A stretch of DNA of 64,000 nucleotides. Source: Aurantiacibacter zhengii. GTDB lineage: Bacteria; Pseudomonadota; Alphaproteobacteria; Sphingomonadales; Sphingomonadaceae. The position numbers and the translations under genes were made by a program. Shown here piece by piece: positions 18,173 to 25,516 of this stretch. The stretch covers positions 1-64,000 of the forward strand of contig NZ_QXFL01000007.1 in the NCBI RefSeq assembly GCF_003584125.1. Reading direction: 5' to 3'. The notes under the pieces are model-generated. The model saw only the letters and a list, made by a program, of their open reading frames with translations, was not told the origin of the DNA and did no database searches. How positions within the stretch are numbered: position 1 is the first letter of the stretch; every line of letters begins with the position of its first letter.

Positions 18173-19230
18173 TGGAGCGCCTCGGCACGCAGATGCTCGG
18201 CCGCTTCCCTTCCCCGCTCGCCCGCTATGGAGAGATCGAGGTACGTCTGCACTGGACCTGTTACGACCAGTCCATTCTGAAGACGCAGTGCGGTGCGAAA
18301 GACATCTGGATCGTTCGGAACCAGAATGTCGATATTTGCCCCTTTCGCAGCGCTCTGGAGATTCAGTCCAGACTGCAAGCGGGCTAGCCCGCGCTCATCG
18401 GCGTAGAAATACGTGCGACCGGTCCGTGCAAATGGGGCTATCCAATCCGCTGCCGAAAAGGACGCGTACAGCAACACCGCGTCGATCCCGTCGGTCATGA
18501 CGGCGCGAACGGCGTCCTGGAGTTCCGACCCGTGAAGATGGGAGTAAAGTTGGACGCGTTCCCCCGGGGGGGGCTCGTATTCCTGGCGCCATACGTCGAG
18601 CAAACCGTTTGGGTCCGACACCCACATTCCTTCCTCGGACTGCTCGGCCCATTCGCGTTGGCGGAGTTGCTTGCCGACCTGGCTGGCATGGCCGGCACTC
18701 ACACCTGCCTGTTCCGCCAGATCGCCTATGCGCCATGAATACTTGGGATCTTTCAGCAATGTATGCAGAACCGCCGCAGCCTTGGGCTTGAAAAGCGAAC
18801 GCAGAACGCGCTGCTCAACCTTGGGCTTGGCGTCGGTTTTGTGGTCGATCTCGAGCCCTCCGACCGACAGGTAGGCATTGCCGGAAAAATCGACGAACCC
18901 AACACCGTTTTCATGACAAATTTCCCGCGACGCCGGGGAGACATAAGGCGCGGCTAGGACGGTATATGCATCGTCACCGTAAGCCTGGGCTGCCGACCGT
19001 AGCTGCCAGATTGCGGTTCGCACACGGGCAGGTTCGGCGTTGGCTTTTACTTCTACCAAAAGCGTGTGGGTGGCCTTGCCCCGCCGAAACGACACGATGA
19101 GATCGATGACAGTGTCGGAAGACATGACCTGACGTGCCACATCGATGTCGGACACGCTTTCCATGCGGCGGAGCAACTTTCGAAGCGTCTGCTCTGCTTG
19201 GTCTTCGTTCACTAAATCGTGCGCGTTCAT
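18166..19230 (-). CDS. AbiEi-like antitoxin/regulator with nuclease-fold N-terminus
   Basis: This 354-residue protein is the first gene of the operon. Residues 25-130 carry Asp43 in VIDLIVSF and Glu60-Val-Lys62 in LLVEVKA, a PD-(D/E)XK-like signature. A winged helix follows (about 140-210, with WRIGDLAEQAGVSAGHAS), then an AbiEi-like C-terminal domain ending GPVQTYLDLSIAGERGREAA. In known AbiE pairs the AbiEi protein neutralises the nucleotidyltransferase and represses its own promoter through inverted repeats. A 9-bp inverted repeat spans this start codon (listed separately). Being longer than classical AbiEi (about 200-280) reflects the extra N-terminal domain. Confidence 0.8.
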   Translation of the reverse strand: MNAHDLVNEDQAEQTLRKLLRRMESVSDIDVARQVMSSDTVIDLIVSFRRGKATHTLLVEVKANAEPARVRTAIWQLRSAAQAYGDDAYTVLAAPYVSPASREICHENGVGFVDFSGNAYLSVGGLEIDHKTDAKPKVEQRVLRSLFKPKAAAVLHTLLKDPKYSWRIGDLAEQAGVSAGHASQVGKQLRQREWAEQSEEGMWVSDPNGLLDVWRQEYEPPPGERVQLYSHLHGSELQDAVRAVMTDGIDAVLLYASFSAADWIAPFARTGRTYFYADERGLARLQSGLNLQSAAKGANIDILVPNDPDVFRTALRLQNGLVVTGPVQTYLDLSIAGERGREAAEHLRAEALQW

Positions 19231-19259
19231 CGCGCGGCGAATAGCGTGTTTTTAGTGAA
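19208..19259 (-). promoter_or_regulatory. Inverted repeat spanning the operon start
   Basis: TTCACTAAA (19208-19216) and TTTAGTGAA (19251-19259) are exact reverse complements 34 bp apart, on either side of the ATG at 19230. The inner arm lies inside codons 5-8 of the AbiEi-like gene. By analogy with AbiEi autoregulation, this is a candidate operator for the encoded winged-helix protein. Confidence 0.5.
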
Positions 19260-19295
19260 TATCAAGCATCACCGGGTCGTAGCGCCCTAACCCAA

Positions 19296-20447
19296 TCAGC
19301 TGCCGTCCTTTGGCATCAACTTCTCAAGCGCCAACATCGCATCGTCGAACTCGTCCAGAGCGGCTTTCGACAAGCCTGCCCACGGCGTCGCTTGGGCTGA
19401 TCGAACGTGTTCACCTGCTGACTTGTTCGTCCGAAAGGAATGCAGCTTAATCCCGCTTACCGTTGTAGTGGCGACCAGACCCAATTGTCGCAAACTCACG
19501 ATCATGCCGTGAACGCCGACGCGCGATACCCCTAGGACCCGATCGATCTGATCCGACCGCAGCGCGCCGAAACCCGCGAGATGCCGTGCCAGTAACGGCG
19601 CGCGCGAATTACTGCGCAGCGACGAGCTCCGCTCCCGGATGACCGCGTCTGCCACCCTCACTTCCTCCGCGCTATTCGCTAGCCGCCGGGCCGCGCGCTC
19701 GACCGCCTCGTAATGCGCAAAATGTCGTTCGGCCTCATCGACATCGGGCCGAAGAGCGTGAGCGACGATCGCTCCGGGTAGCGGGATTGCGTGTCGCAGA
19801 AGGCCCTCGGCTTTTAGAACCGTGCCGGCATAGAAGCCGAGCGACCAAGTCGGCGGCACCGTCGGGGCCATCTCGTAGGCTCGGCGGAACACGCCATCGT
19901 CAAAGGTTCGTATTTGGGTTTCGCGAGGCGCGAATACCGTATGCCTACGTGCCAGATCGGCATAGCCGAGCGCGAGATCCGATCCGTCGGCGGATGCCGT
20001 AACCTCGCTTGCGAGTTGGGATGCCTGCCACAGATCCTCAACCGGATCGGTTTCGTCGGCGAAACCCGGCCCGCGGCGCAGCGGCCTCGCGAGCAACCCG
20101 AACGCTTCCGCGGCTTCGGCGAGAGGTTGCCATTCGTGCGCGACGAGTTCGCCGACGACGGCGTTCGCGATCCGGACCGGAGAGCGCTGCCGGTTGGTCG
20201 CCTCGTCCGAAAGCGTGACGACCCCTGCGCGCCAAGCGGCAAACCTGTTGTCCGTGAACGCGTGTCGCTCGACCCGCAACGCGTCGATGACACATTCGGT
20301 CACAAGCCGCGCGGCGAAGATGCCACGCGCCTCCGGCGCGAGCCCGTTCATGGCACCCTCAAGCCGTCCGAGCGCGGCGAAGGCGGCGTGGCGCGCGCCG
20401 CGCAGTTCGGCGGTGGTGGCGGTGTTTGGGAGGTCGAGATCGAGCAT
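19296..20447 (-). CDS. DUF1612 / RHE_PE00001-family helix-turn-helix protein
   Basis: A 383-residue protein. The N-terminal and central parts have repeated helical segments and conserved Trp/Arg residues (VEDLWQASQLASEV, DLARRHTVFAPRETQ). The C-terminal part holds a helix-turn-helix (DQIDRVLGVSRVGVHGMIVSLRQLGL). This is the arrangement of the DUF1612/RHE_PE00001 family found on alphaproteobacterial plasmids and islands, whose function is unknown. It lies 66 nt upstream of the AbiEi-like operon on the same strand. An array of CACTATCGATA repeats lies about 87 nt upstream of its own start. Confidence 0.75.
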   Translation of the reverse strand: MLDLDLPNTATTAELRGARHAAFAALGRLEGAMNGLAPEARGIFAARLVTECVIDALRVERHAFTDNRFAAWRAGVVTLSDEATNRQRSPVRIANAVVGELVAHEWQPLAEAAEAFGLLARPLRRGPGFADETDPVEDLWQASQLASEVTASADGSDLALGYADLARRHTVFAPRETQIRTFDDGVFRRAYEMAPTVPPTWSLGFYAGTVLKAEGLLRHAIPLPGAIVAHALRPDVDEAERHFAHYEAVERAARRLANSAEEVRVADAVIRERSSSLRSNSRAPLLARHLAGFGALRSDQIDRVLGVSRVGVHGMIVSLRQLGLVATTTVSGIKLHSFRTNKSAGEHVRSAQATPWAGLSKAALDEFDDAMLALEKLMPKDGS

Positions 20448-20533
20448 TGGAAGCCGGTAGAGAGAGTTTGGACCTTCAGCATGTATAGCGAACTCGACTT
20501 CGCTTGACAGCCACTCGTACGGTCAATCTTATT

Positions 20534-20564
20534 CACTATCGATAATCGGACACTATCGATAGTG
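20534..20564. promoter_or_regulatory. Tandem palindromic operator
   Basis: CACTATCGATAATC at 20534-20547 is followed 17 bp later by CACTATCGATAGTG at 20551-20564. The latter is a perfect 14-bp palindrome. Two phased copies upstream of an HTH gene (start 20447) suggest an autoregulatory binding site. No promoter elements were assigned with confidence. Confidence 0.5.
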
Positions 20565-20602
20565 ACATGCCCTTCTGTTCGCTATATGTGTATCGCGAGC
20601 AA

Positions 20603-20665
20603 TTATTGACCGGATTGGACTGCCGTTGCGTTTTGAGCGCGCAAATATTCCCGCAATAACTAGAC
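20603..20665 (+). repeat. Direct-repeat element copy 2
   Basis: Same orientation as 13328-13390 at an offset of 7275 bp, with no gaps in the 63-bp alignment. The core TTATTGACCGGATTGGACTG matches copy 1 at 18 of 20 positions, and GCGTTTT and TTCCC are also kept in register. The second internal GACCGGAC copy is degenerate here (AACTAGAC). Confidence 0.65.
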
Positions 20666-20836
20666 TGGCAGATGTTGGCTCGCAAATGCACGCGATCTTC
20701 TCGGCAGGTATGGCGCGGAAGAAGCAAAGAGCGTTTTAGGCGCGCGAAGAATGCTCTGAATGCGGTCACGGTTGCTGAGGACGAAATCAACAAGAATTCA
20801 GATCAATAAGGAATACGGTTTTCGATAGCCCTGAAC

Positions 20837-21313
20837 TTACTTGTAGAGACGACTGTCCCACCAAACCGGTTGAGCAAGTTCCCATGTGATCTGACCAAAC
20901 TTCGGGTGACTGGGGTTGAGCAAATTATTATTTTCAAGTCTTGCTTGTATCGAGGGCACCAGCAAGATCGCGCTGCGACCCTCTTGATGCCAAGCTTCCC
21001 CGAACTTCTTGCAAATGTTCTCTCGGGGTCCGTCCCAACCGGAATGTGCCTCTGGTTGGAAAACTTCGTAGCTCACAGTCGGGGGAATCGTAATTCGTAT
21101 GTAATGCTGATTGGGCGGGAGAAGACCGCTCCCGTGCACCAACTTTTCGAGCATCGCCGTGGAATAATGCTCGGACGTGTAGATCATCGGACTTTTTCGA
21201 GTGTTCCAGCGGCCTGGGTACAAGCTCGACCCCTCGGCACTGAAAATCTCATGCTCGCCGACCGGATCTCCAATTCGAAAACAACTCAGAACCCGATCGA
21301 GCTTTTGTCCCAT
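20837..21313 (-). CDS. RES-domain toxin (NAD+-degrading type)
   Basis: A 158-residue RES protein with the family landmarks: Arg13-Ile-Gly near the start, YPGRWN, IYTSEH with Glu of AMLEKLVH, RSAILLVPS, and NNNLLNPSHP near the C-terminus. RES toxins degrade NAD+ and stop growth. The start codon overlaps the stop of the upstream Xre-type antitoxin by 1 nt (TAATG), the usual antitoxin-first order. Length and motifs suggest an active toxin. Confidence 0.9.
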   Translation of the reverse strand: MGQKLDRVLSCFRIGDPVGEHEIFSAEGSSLYPGRWNTRKSPMIYTSEHYSTAMLEKLVHGSGLLPPNQHYIRITIPPTVSYEVFQPEAHSGWDGPRENICKKFGEAWHQEGRSAILLVPSIQARLENNNLLNPSHPKFGQITWELAQPVWWDSRLYK

Positions 21314-21723
21314 TAGACCGCGCCGCCATACGCAGCGCGGCCAAGGATATTGGAAACAGCGTCGGCTCCTGGCCCGGTAGCAAGCGCAACGTCCAAGGGC
21401 AGTTTATTGTCGAGCATCATATGCGGCCGCGTAAGAAAATCACGCGCATTCTCGGCGCTGCCGAAAACATTCTCGGCCATTGCAAACACCTTGGCGACAC
21501 GCGCCAAACGGTCGCTTTCCTCGCGGCTGAGCAATTTCTTAGCTGCCTTGCGGCGGCGCTCGAGGGTGGCCTTGGGGATAAGGCGAAATTTGAAACCCGC
21601 ATCTCCCGGCGATACTTCCGCCGCCAACCGGTCAAGGGCACTGACCGGAAGACCATTTTCGACGCTGTTGGCCAGCGCCAAGCGCGAGCCCTGAACCACA
21701 TCGAGACCCAAAAGGTCTTCCAC
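21313..21723 (-). CDS. Xre/MbcA/ParS-type antitoxin of the RES toxin
   Basis: A 136-residue antitoxin starting at GTG. An N-terminal Xre-like helical domain (ALANSVENGLPVSALDRLA) is followed by RLIPKATLERRRKA and the DUF2384 C-terminal domain, with VFGSAENARDFLTRPHMMLDNKLPLDVA. That GxxxxAxxFLxxPxxxLxGxxP-like signature typifies antitoxins paired with RES toxins. A 7-3-7 palindrome lies 16 nt upstream of the start and probably serves as its operator. Confidence 0.88.
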   Translation of the reverse strand: MEDLLGLDVVQGSRLALANSVENGLPVSALDRLAAEVSPGDAGFKFRLIPKATLERRRKAAKKLLSREESDRLARVAKVFAMAENVFGSAENARDFLTRPHMMLDNKLPLDVALATGPGADAVSNILGRAAYGGAV

Positions 21724-21738
21724 CTCCGCAAACTGCTA

Positions 21739-21755
21739 TTGCGAACTATTCGCAA
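21739..21755. promoter_or_regulatory. Palindromic operator of the RES/Xre pair
   Basis: TTGCGAA-CTA-TTCGCAA is a perfect inverted repeat lying between the antitoxin start (21723) and the divergent TonB-receptor start (21794). The placement suits autorepression by the Xre antitoxin. It could also affect the receptor promoter. Confidence 0.5.
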
Positions 21756-21793
21756 ACATCCTAGGGGCGCGTTCGACATTCGAAGGAGTCTTC

Positions 21794-23929
21794 ATGCATC
21801 GCTACCTCACTGGCGCGTTCGCGCTCGTCCTCGCCTCGCCGGGTTACGCCCAGAGTGTTCAGTCTGCAGATTCCCCCGATACCGAGCGGGACGACTCATC
21901 CCCTGCAATCGTCGTCACCGCCGCGCGCTCGCAGCTTCCCGCGAGCGCTCTGCCTCTTACGATTGACGTGATCGACAGCGAGGCCCTCGAACGGCAGATC
22001 CTGGTGTCTGGCTCTACCGTCGATGCCGTCTCCGCACTCCTACCCTCGTTCTCGCCGACGCGCGAGAAACTGAGCGGGGCCGGCGAGAGCCTGCGCGGTC
22101 GATCGCCCCTCTATGCAATCAACGGCATCCCCCAATCGACACCGGTACGCGACGGGTCGCGCGACGGCTACACGATCGACCCGTTCTTCATCGACCGGGT
22201 GGAGGTCATCTACGGCTCCAACGCACTTCAGGGTATCGGCGCGACCGGCGGCGTCGTGAACCAGGTTACGGTCGGAGCGCCGCGCGAGGACGGGGTCGCG
22301 ATCGACGCGCTTGCCCAGATCACCCTGCCCGACGGCTTCGACGGCGAAGGGATCGGCGCCAAATCGGGCGCGCTTGTCGGCTACCGTACCGGTGCGTTCG
22401 ATGCGAGCTTCGGTGCTACGGTCGAGCGGCGCGGGGCCTTCTTCGACGGAGCAGGCAATCGCATCGGCGTCGACGGCACGCAGGGCGAGATCCAGGACAG
22501 CGACAGCTGGTCGCTCTTCGCCCGCCTGGGATACGATCTGCCGACCGGCGCGCGGCTCGAACTGGTCGCGAACCGCTTCGAACTCGAAGGCAATGCGAAT
22601 TACGTGCTCGTCCCGGGGGATCGGTCGACCGGTATACCCTCGACCAGCGTGCGCGGCACGACGCCCGGCGATCCACCGTCCAACACGGCGGAACTGCTGT
22701 CCGCCTCGCTGACCGATACCGACCTTGGCGGCGGCACCCTAGTGCTACAGGGCTTTTACAGCAAGACGAGCGACGTTTTCGGGGGCGGCGTCTTTGGGAC
22801 ATTCCAGGATCCGGCGATCGATCCGTCCGGCATGCTGTTCGACCAGTCGGCGAACCGCTCGCGCAAGCTCGGCGGCAAGGTCAGCTACGAGCGCGCCGTT
22901 CCGGGCTTCGAGGATCTCACGCTTACGGCAGGATTCGATGCGCTGTTCGACCGGACCGAACAATCGCTCGTCCAGACCGACCGGGTCTGGGTTCCACCCA
23001 GCGACTTCCGTAGCCTGGCGCCGTTCCTGCAGGGGAACCTGGCGCTGGCCGATGGCGTCGTTCGCTTGGCGGGAGGGCTCCGGTACGAAAATGTTGAGCT
23101 ATCGGTTGGCGATTTCCAGACGTTGGCGAGCTACGGATCGGTGCAGGTCGACGGGGGCTCCCCATCGTTCCAGGATCTCCTCTGGAACGCGGGCGTGATT
23201 GTCGAACCAATTGACGGCTTGCGCGCCTATGCCAGCTATGCCGAAGGGTTCACCATCGCCGATGTCGGACGCATCCTGCGCGGCATCACGCAGCCCGGCA
23301 TCGATGTCGACGACTTTCTGTCGCTCGAACCCGTTGTCTCGAATAATCGCGAGCTGGGACTCGAATGGGATCGAGGAGCGCTGCAGGCTTCAGCGAGCTA
23401 TTTCTGGTCGTCGAGTGACTTCGGGTCGCTACTCGTGCTTCGCAACGACGTCTTCGAGGTCGAACGCCAGCCCATCGAGATCGAAGGGTTCGAAGCCAGC
23501 CTCGCTTGGCGCGCACCGCTTCCGGGTCTCTCTTTCAGCGGTGGCTATGCCAATCTTTCGGGCCGCACCGATGGTGATAGCGATGGCATTGTGGACGAGG
23601 ATCTCGATGGGGCGAACATCTCTCCGGACCGGGTCAATCTTGCTGCCGATTATTCCTCGGGTCCGCTGAGCCTGCGCGCACAGGCTCGCTTCTATCTTTC
23701 GCGACAGTTCAATGACCTCACCAGCGCTACGGACTTTGAGGGCTACACGTTGCTCGACGCCTTCATCGCCTATCGTACCGATATCGGCGAGTTCGCGCTC
23801 GCCGCATCGAACCTGACCGACGAATTCTACGTAACCTACGACAGCGATACCGTTCGGGTCACTGACAACAGCCGCTTCTATTCGGGCCGCGGGCGGACCT
23901 TCACGCTAAGCTGGCGCGGCGCCTTCTGA
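21794..23929 (+). CDS. TonB-dependent outer-membrane receptor
   Basis: A 711-residue receptor. It has a signal peptide ending GYAQS (about residue 17-20), a plug domain (about 38-165, with AIVVTAARS, ESLRGRSPLYAINGIP and GSNALQGIGATGG), and a beta-barrel ending in a terminal Phe (FTLSWRGAF). GAAGGAG lies 6 nt before the ATG. TonB receptors import siderophore-iron, haem or other scarce compounds. The PepSY membrane protein immediately downstream (TGATG overlap) suggests iron-siderophore uptake followed by reduction. The substrate cannot be read from sequence. Confidence 0.9.
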   Translation: MHRYLTGAFALVLASPGYAQSVQSADSPDTERDDSSPAIVVTAARSQLPASALPLTIDVIDSEALERQILVSGSTVDAVSALLPSFSPTREKLSGAGESLRGRSPLYAINGIPQSTPVRDGSRDGYTIDPFFIDRVEVIYGSNALQGIGATGGVVNQVTVGAPREDGVAIDALAQITLPDGFDGEGIGAKSGALVGYRTGAFDASFGATVERRGAFFDGAGNRIGVDGTQGEIQDSDSWSLFARLGYDLPTGARLELVANRFELEGNANYVLVPGDRSTGIPSTSVRGTTPGDPPSNTAELLSASLTDTDLGGGTLVLQGFYSKTSDVFGGGVFGTFQDPAIDPSGMLFDQSANRSRKLGGKVSYERAVPGFEDLTLTAGFDALFDRTEQSLVQTDRVWVPPSDFRSLAPFLQGNLALADGVVRLAGGLRYENVELSVGDFQTLASYGSVQVDGGSPSFQDLLWNAGVIVEPIDGLRAYASYAEGFTIADVGRILRGITQPGIDVDDFLSLEPVVSNNRELGLEWDRGALQASASYFWSSSDFGSLLVLRNDVFEVERQPIEIEGFEASLAWRAPLPGLSFSGGYANLSGRTDGDSDGIVDEDLDGANISPDRVNLAADYSSGPLSLRAQARFYLSRQFNDLTSATDFEGYTLLDAFIAYRTDIGEFALAASNLTDEFYVTYDSDTVRVTDNSRFYSGRGRTFTLSWRGAF

Positions 23930-25008
23930 TGCAGCTTCTCTCATGGCTGCATCGCTGGACTGGCGGCATCGTGGGCATCCTCCTCGCGGTCATCGGCCTG
24001 TCGGGCACCGTGCTGCTGTGGGAGGAGAGCTGGATCATGCTGCCCGGTGCCGATCAACCGGTGGTCGCCGATCCTGTCGCACTCGGCGAGGCAGTTGCCG
24101 CAGCCCGCAAGGCCGGACCGGAATTGTCGCGAATTACCTTCGCCAGCGAGGAAATCGGACTGCACCAGGCGATCTATGCCGATGGTAGCGGCGCTTATCT
24201 GAACCAGGATGGAGTGCTTGTCGAACGGTGGGCGAGTAGGTGGGATCGCCCCGAACTTTGGCTGTTCGACCTGCATCACTATCTGCTCATGGGAGAAGCG
24301 GGTAAAAGCATCACCGGGATTCTCGGCTTCTTGCTCCTTGGTTTCTGCATCACCGGCCTCCTTCTTTGGTGGCGTACCCGCAAGACCTATCGCTTCCGCA
24401 TATGGCCTGCCCGCTTCACGCGATCAGCCATCGTTCGCCATCACCGCGACTTGGGCGCGGTTGCCTCCCCCTTGCTCATTCTGGTCGCCTTCACCGGTGC
24501 GATGATGGTGTTCCCTACGATTTCGGCGTGGCTATTGTATCCCATGACGGAGGAACAGATTGCGCCTCCGCTCCCCGAAAACCTCGGACGCCCGGACGAG
24601 CAGACGAATTGGCCGCTCGTTATGGCACGAGCACAGGCCGCTTTTCCAACAGCAGTTCCCAGGCGCCTGATGATGCCCGCAGCAGAAGGCGCGCCGCTTG
24701 CGCTGCGCTTGAGGCAGGATTTCGAATGGACGCCTAATGGCCGGACCTATGTCTGGATCGATACCCGGTCCGCTCATGTCGTTGCCGAGCAGGATCCGGC
24801 CACCAGCGACATGGCTTCATCTCTAACGGAAAAATACTATCCCGTACATGCCGCGAAGGTCGGCGGCATCGCTTGGCGTTTAGTCATGAGTTTTGCAGGC
24901 TTGTCTTTGGCGATGCTCGGTCTGTTCGCGTCATGGAGCTTCTGGGCGGGACAGGCGCGCGCGCCTTACCGCCAAGGACCTCGAACGGGAAGCGCTGCCG
25001 CGGTCTGA
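23929..25008 (+). CDS. PepSY-associated membrane protein (putative siderophore-iron reductase)
   Basis: A 359-residue inner-membrane protein with hydrophobic helices near residues 10-32, 130-150, 185-210 and 310-335, and PepSY-like periplasmic segments between them. Conserved His residues sit at helix ends (LHRWTGG, LHHYLLMGEAGK, HHRDLG, VHAAKVGG), typical of the PepSY_TM family and possibly haem ligands. It shares the TGATG overlap with the TonB receptor and likely acts on the imported cargo in the periplasm. Confidence 0.85.
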   Translation: MQLLSWLHRWTGGIVGILLAVIGLSGTVLLWEESWIMLPGADQPVVADPVALGEAVAAARKAGPELSRITFASEEIGLHQAIYADGSGAYLNQDGVLVERWASRWDRPELWLFDLHHYLLMGEAGKSITGILGFLLLGFCITGLLLWWRTRKTYRFRIWPARFTRSAIVRHHRDLGAVASPLLILVAFTGAMMVFPTISAWLLYPMTEEQIAPPLPENLGRPDEQTNWPLVMARAQAAFPTAVPRRLMMPAAEGAPLALRLRQDFEWTPNGRTYVWIDTRSAHVVAEQDPATSDMASSLTEKYYPVHAAKVGGIAWRLVMSFAGLSLAMLGLFASWSFWAGQARAPYRQGPRTGSAAAV

Positions 25009-25112
25009 AGCTCTTTTAATGGAAGCCGGATGCGACGAGGCGAGGGAACGAACATGCGGCCTGTCCGTCCCCTCAGAACCGAGCTTTGTCATTTGACTTT
25101 TGATAGGCTTCC

Positions 25113-25516
25113 ATGCCGACCACCATTTTGATTGTCGAAGACGAATTCCTTATAGCTGTCGAAATAGAGGCGGTGGTTCACGATCTCGGTTATGAGTCCG
25201 CAGGCATAGCTGACGACATGGAATCGGCATTGGCAAAGGCTTCAGACGCGATCGATGTGGCGCTTGTCGATGTCAATCTCGCCGATGGAGCCACGGGTCC
25301 CAGGATCGGCGAGAAGCTTGCCGCGAATTTCGGGATCGAGGTTATCTTCGTGACCGCCAATCCGGCGCAGCTCGGCGAAGGGTGAACGGAACGCTGGGTG
25401 CACTCGAAAAACCGGTCGATCTTGGCATTCTCAAGCAGGTTCTCGACTATGTCATCGCAGTCCGGAAGGGCGAAAAAATCGATCCGCCAGCCCGTCTTAA
25501 GCTCTTCTTCAACTAG
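25113..25516 (+). pseudogene. Receiver-domain response regulator broken by a 1-nt frameshift
   Basis: The first 90 codons encode a CheY-like receiver (acidic VEDE near residue 10, phospho-acceptor Asp in ALVDVNL, Thr in FVTAN) and stop at TGA 25383-25385. Reading one base out of phase from about 25386 restores the rest of the fold, LGALEKPVDLGILKQVLDYV, with the conserved Lys-Pro, ending at TAG 25514-25516. A single missing base near GAAGGGTGAAC explains it. As written, the protein lacks the conserved Lys and last helix. Sequencing error must be excluded. It converges on a HWE kinase, its probable partner. Confidence 0.8.

Larger units (their letters stand above)
20448..20836. other. Regulatory intergenic region with repeats
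   Basis: About 390 bases between the DUF1612 gene and the RES toxin gene. It holds the 17-bp tandem operator-like repeats (20534-20564) and the second copy of the 63-bp direct repeat (20603-20665). An open frame at 20536-20793 runs across both repeats and has no family resemblance, so I do not call it. Confidence 0.55.

Noticed and set aside
20536-20793. An 85-residue open frame on the minus strand
   Set aside because: It crosses the tandem operator and the second direct repeat, has no ribosome site and no protein-like pattern.
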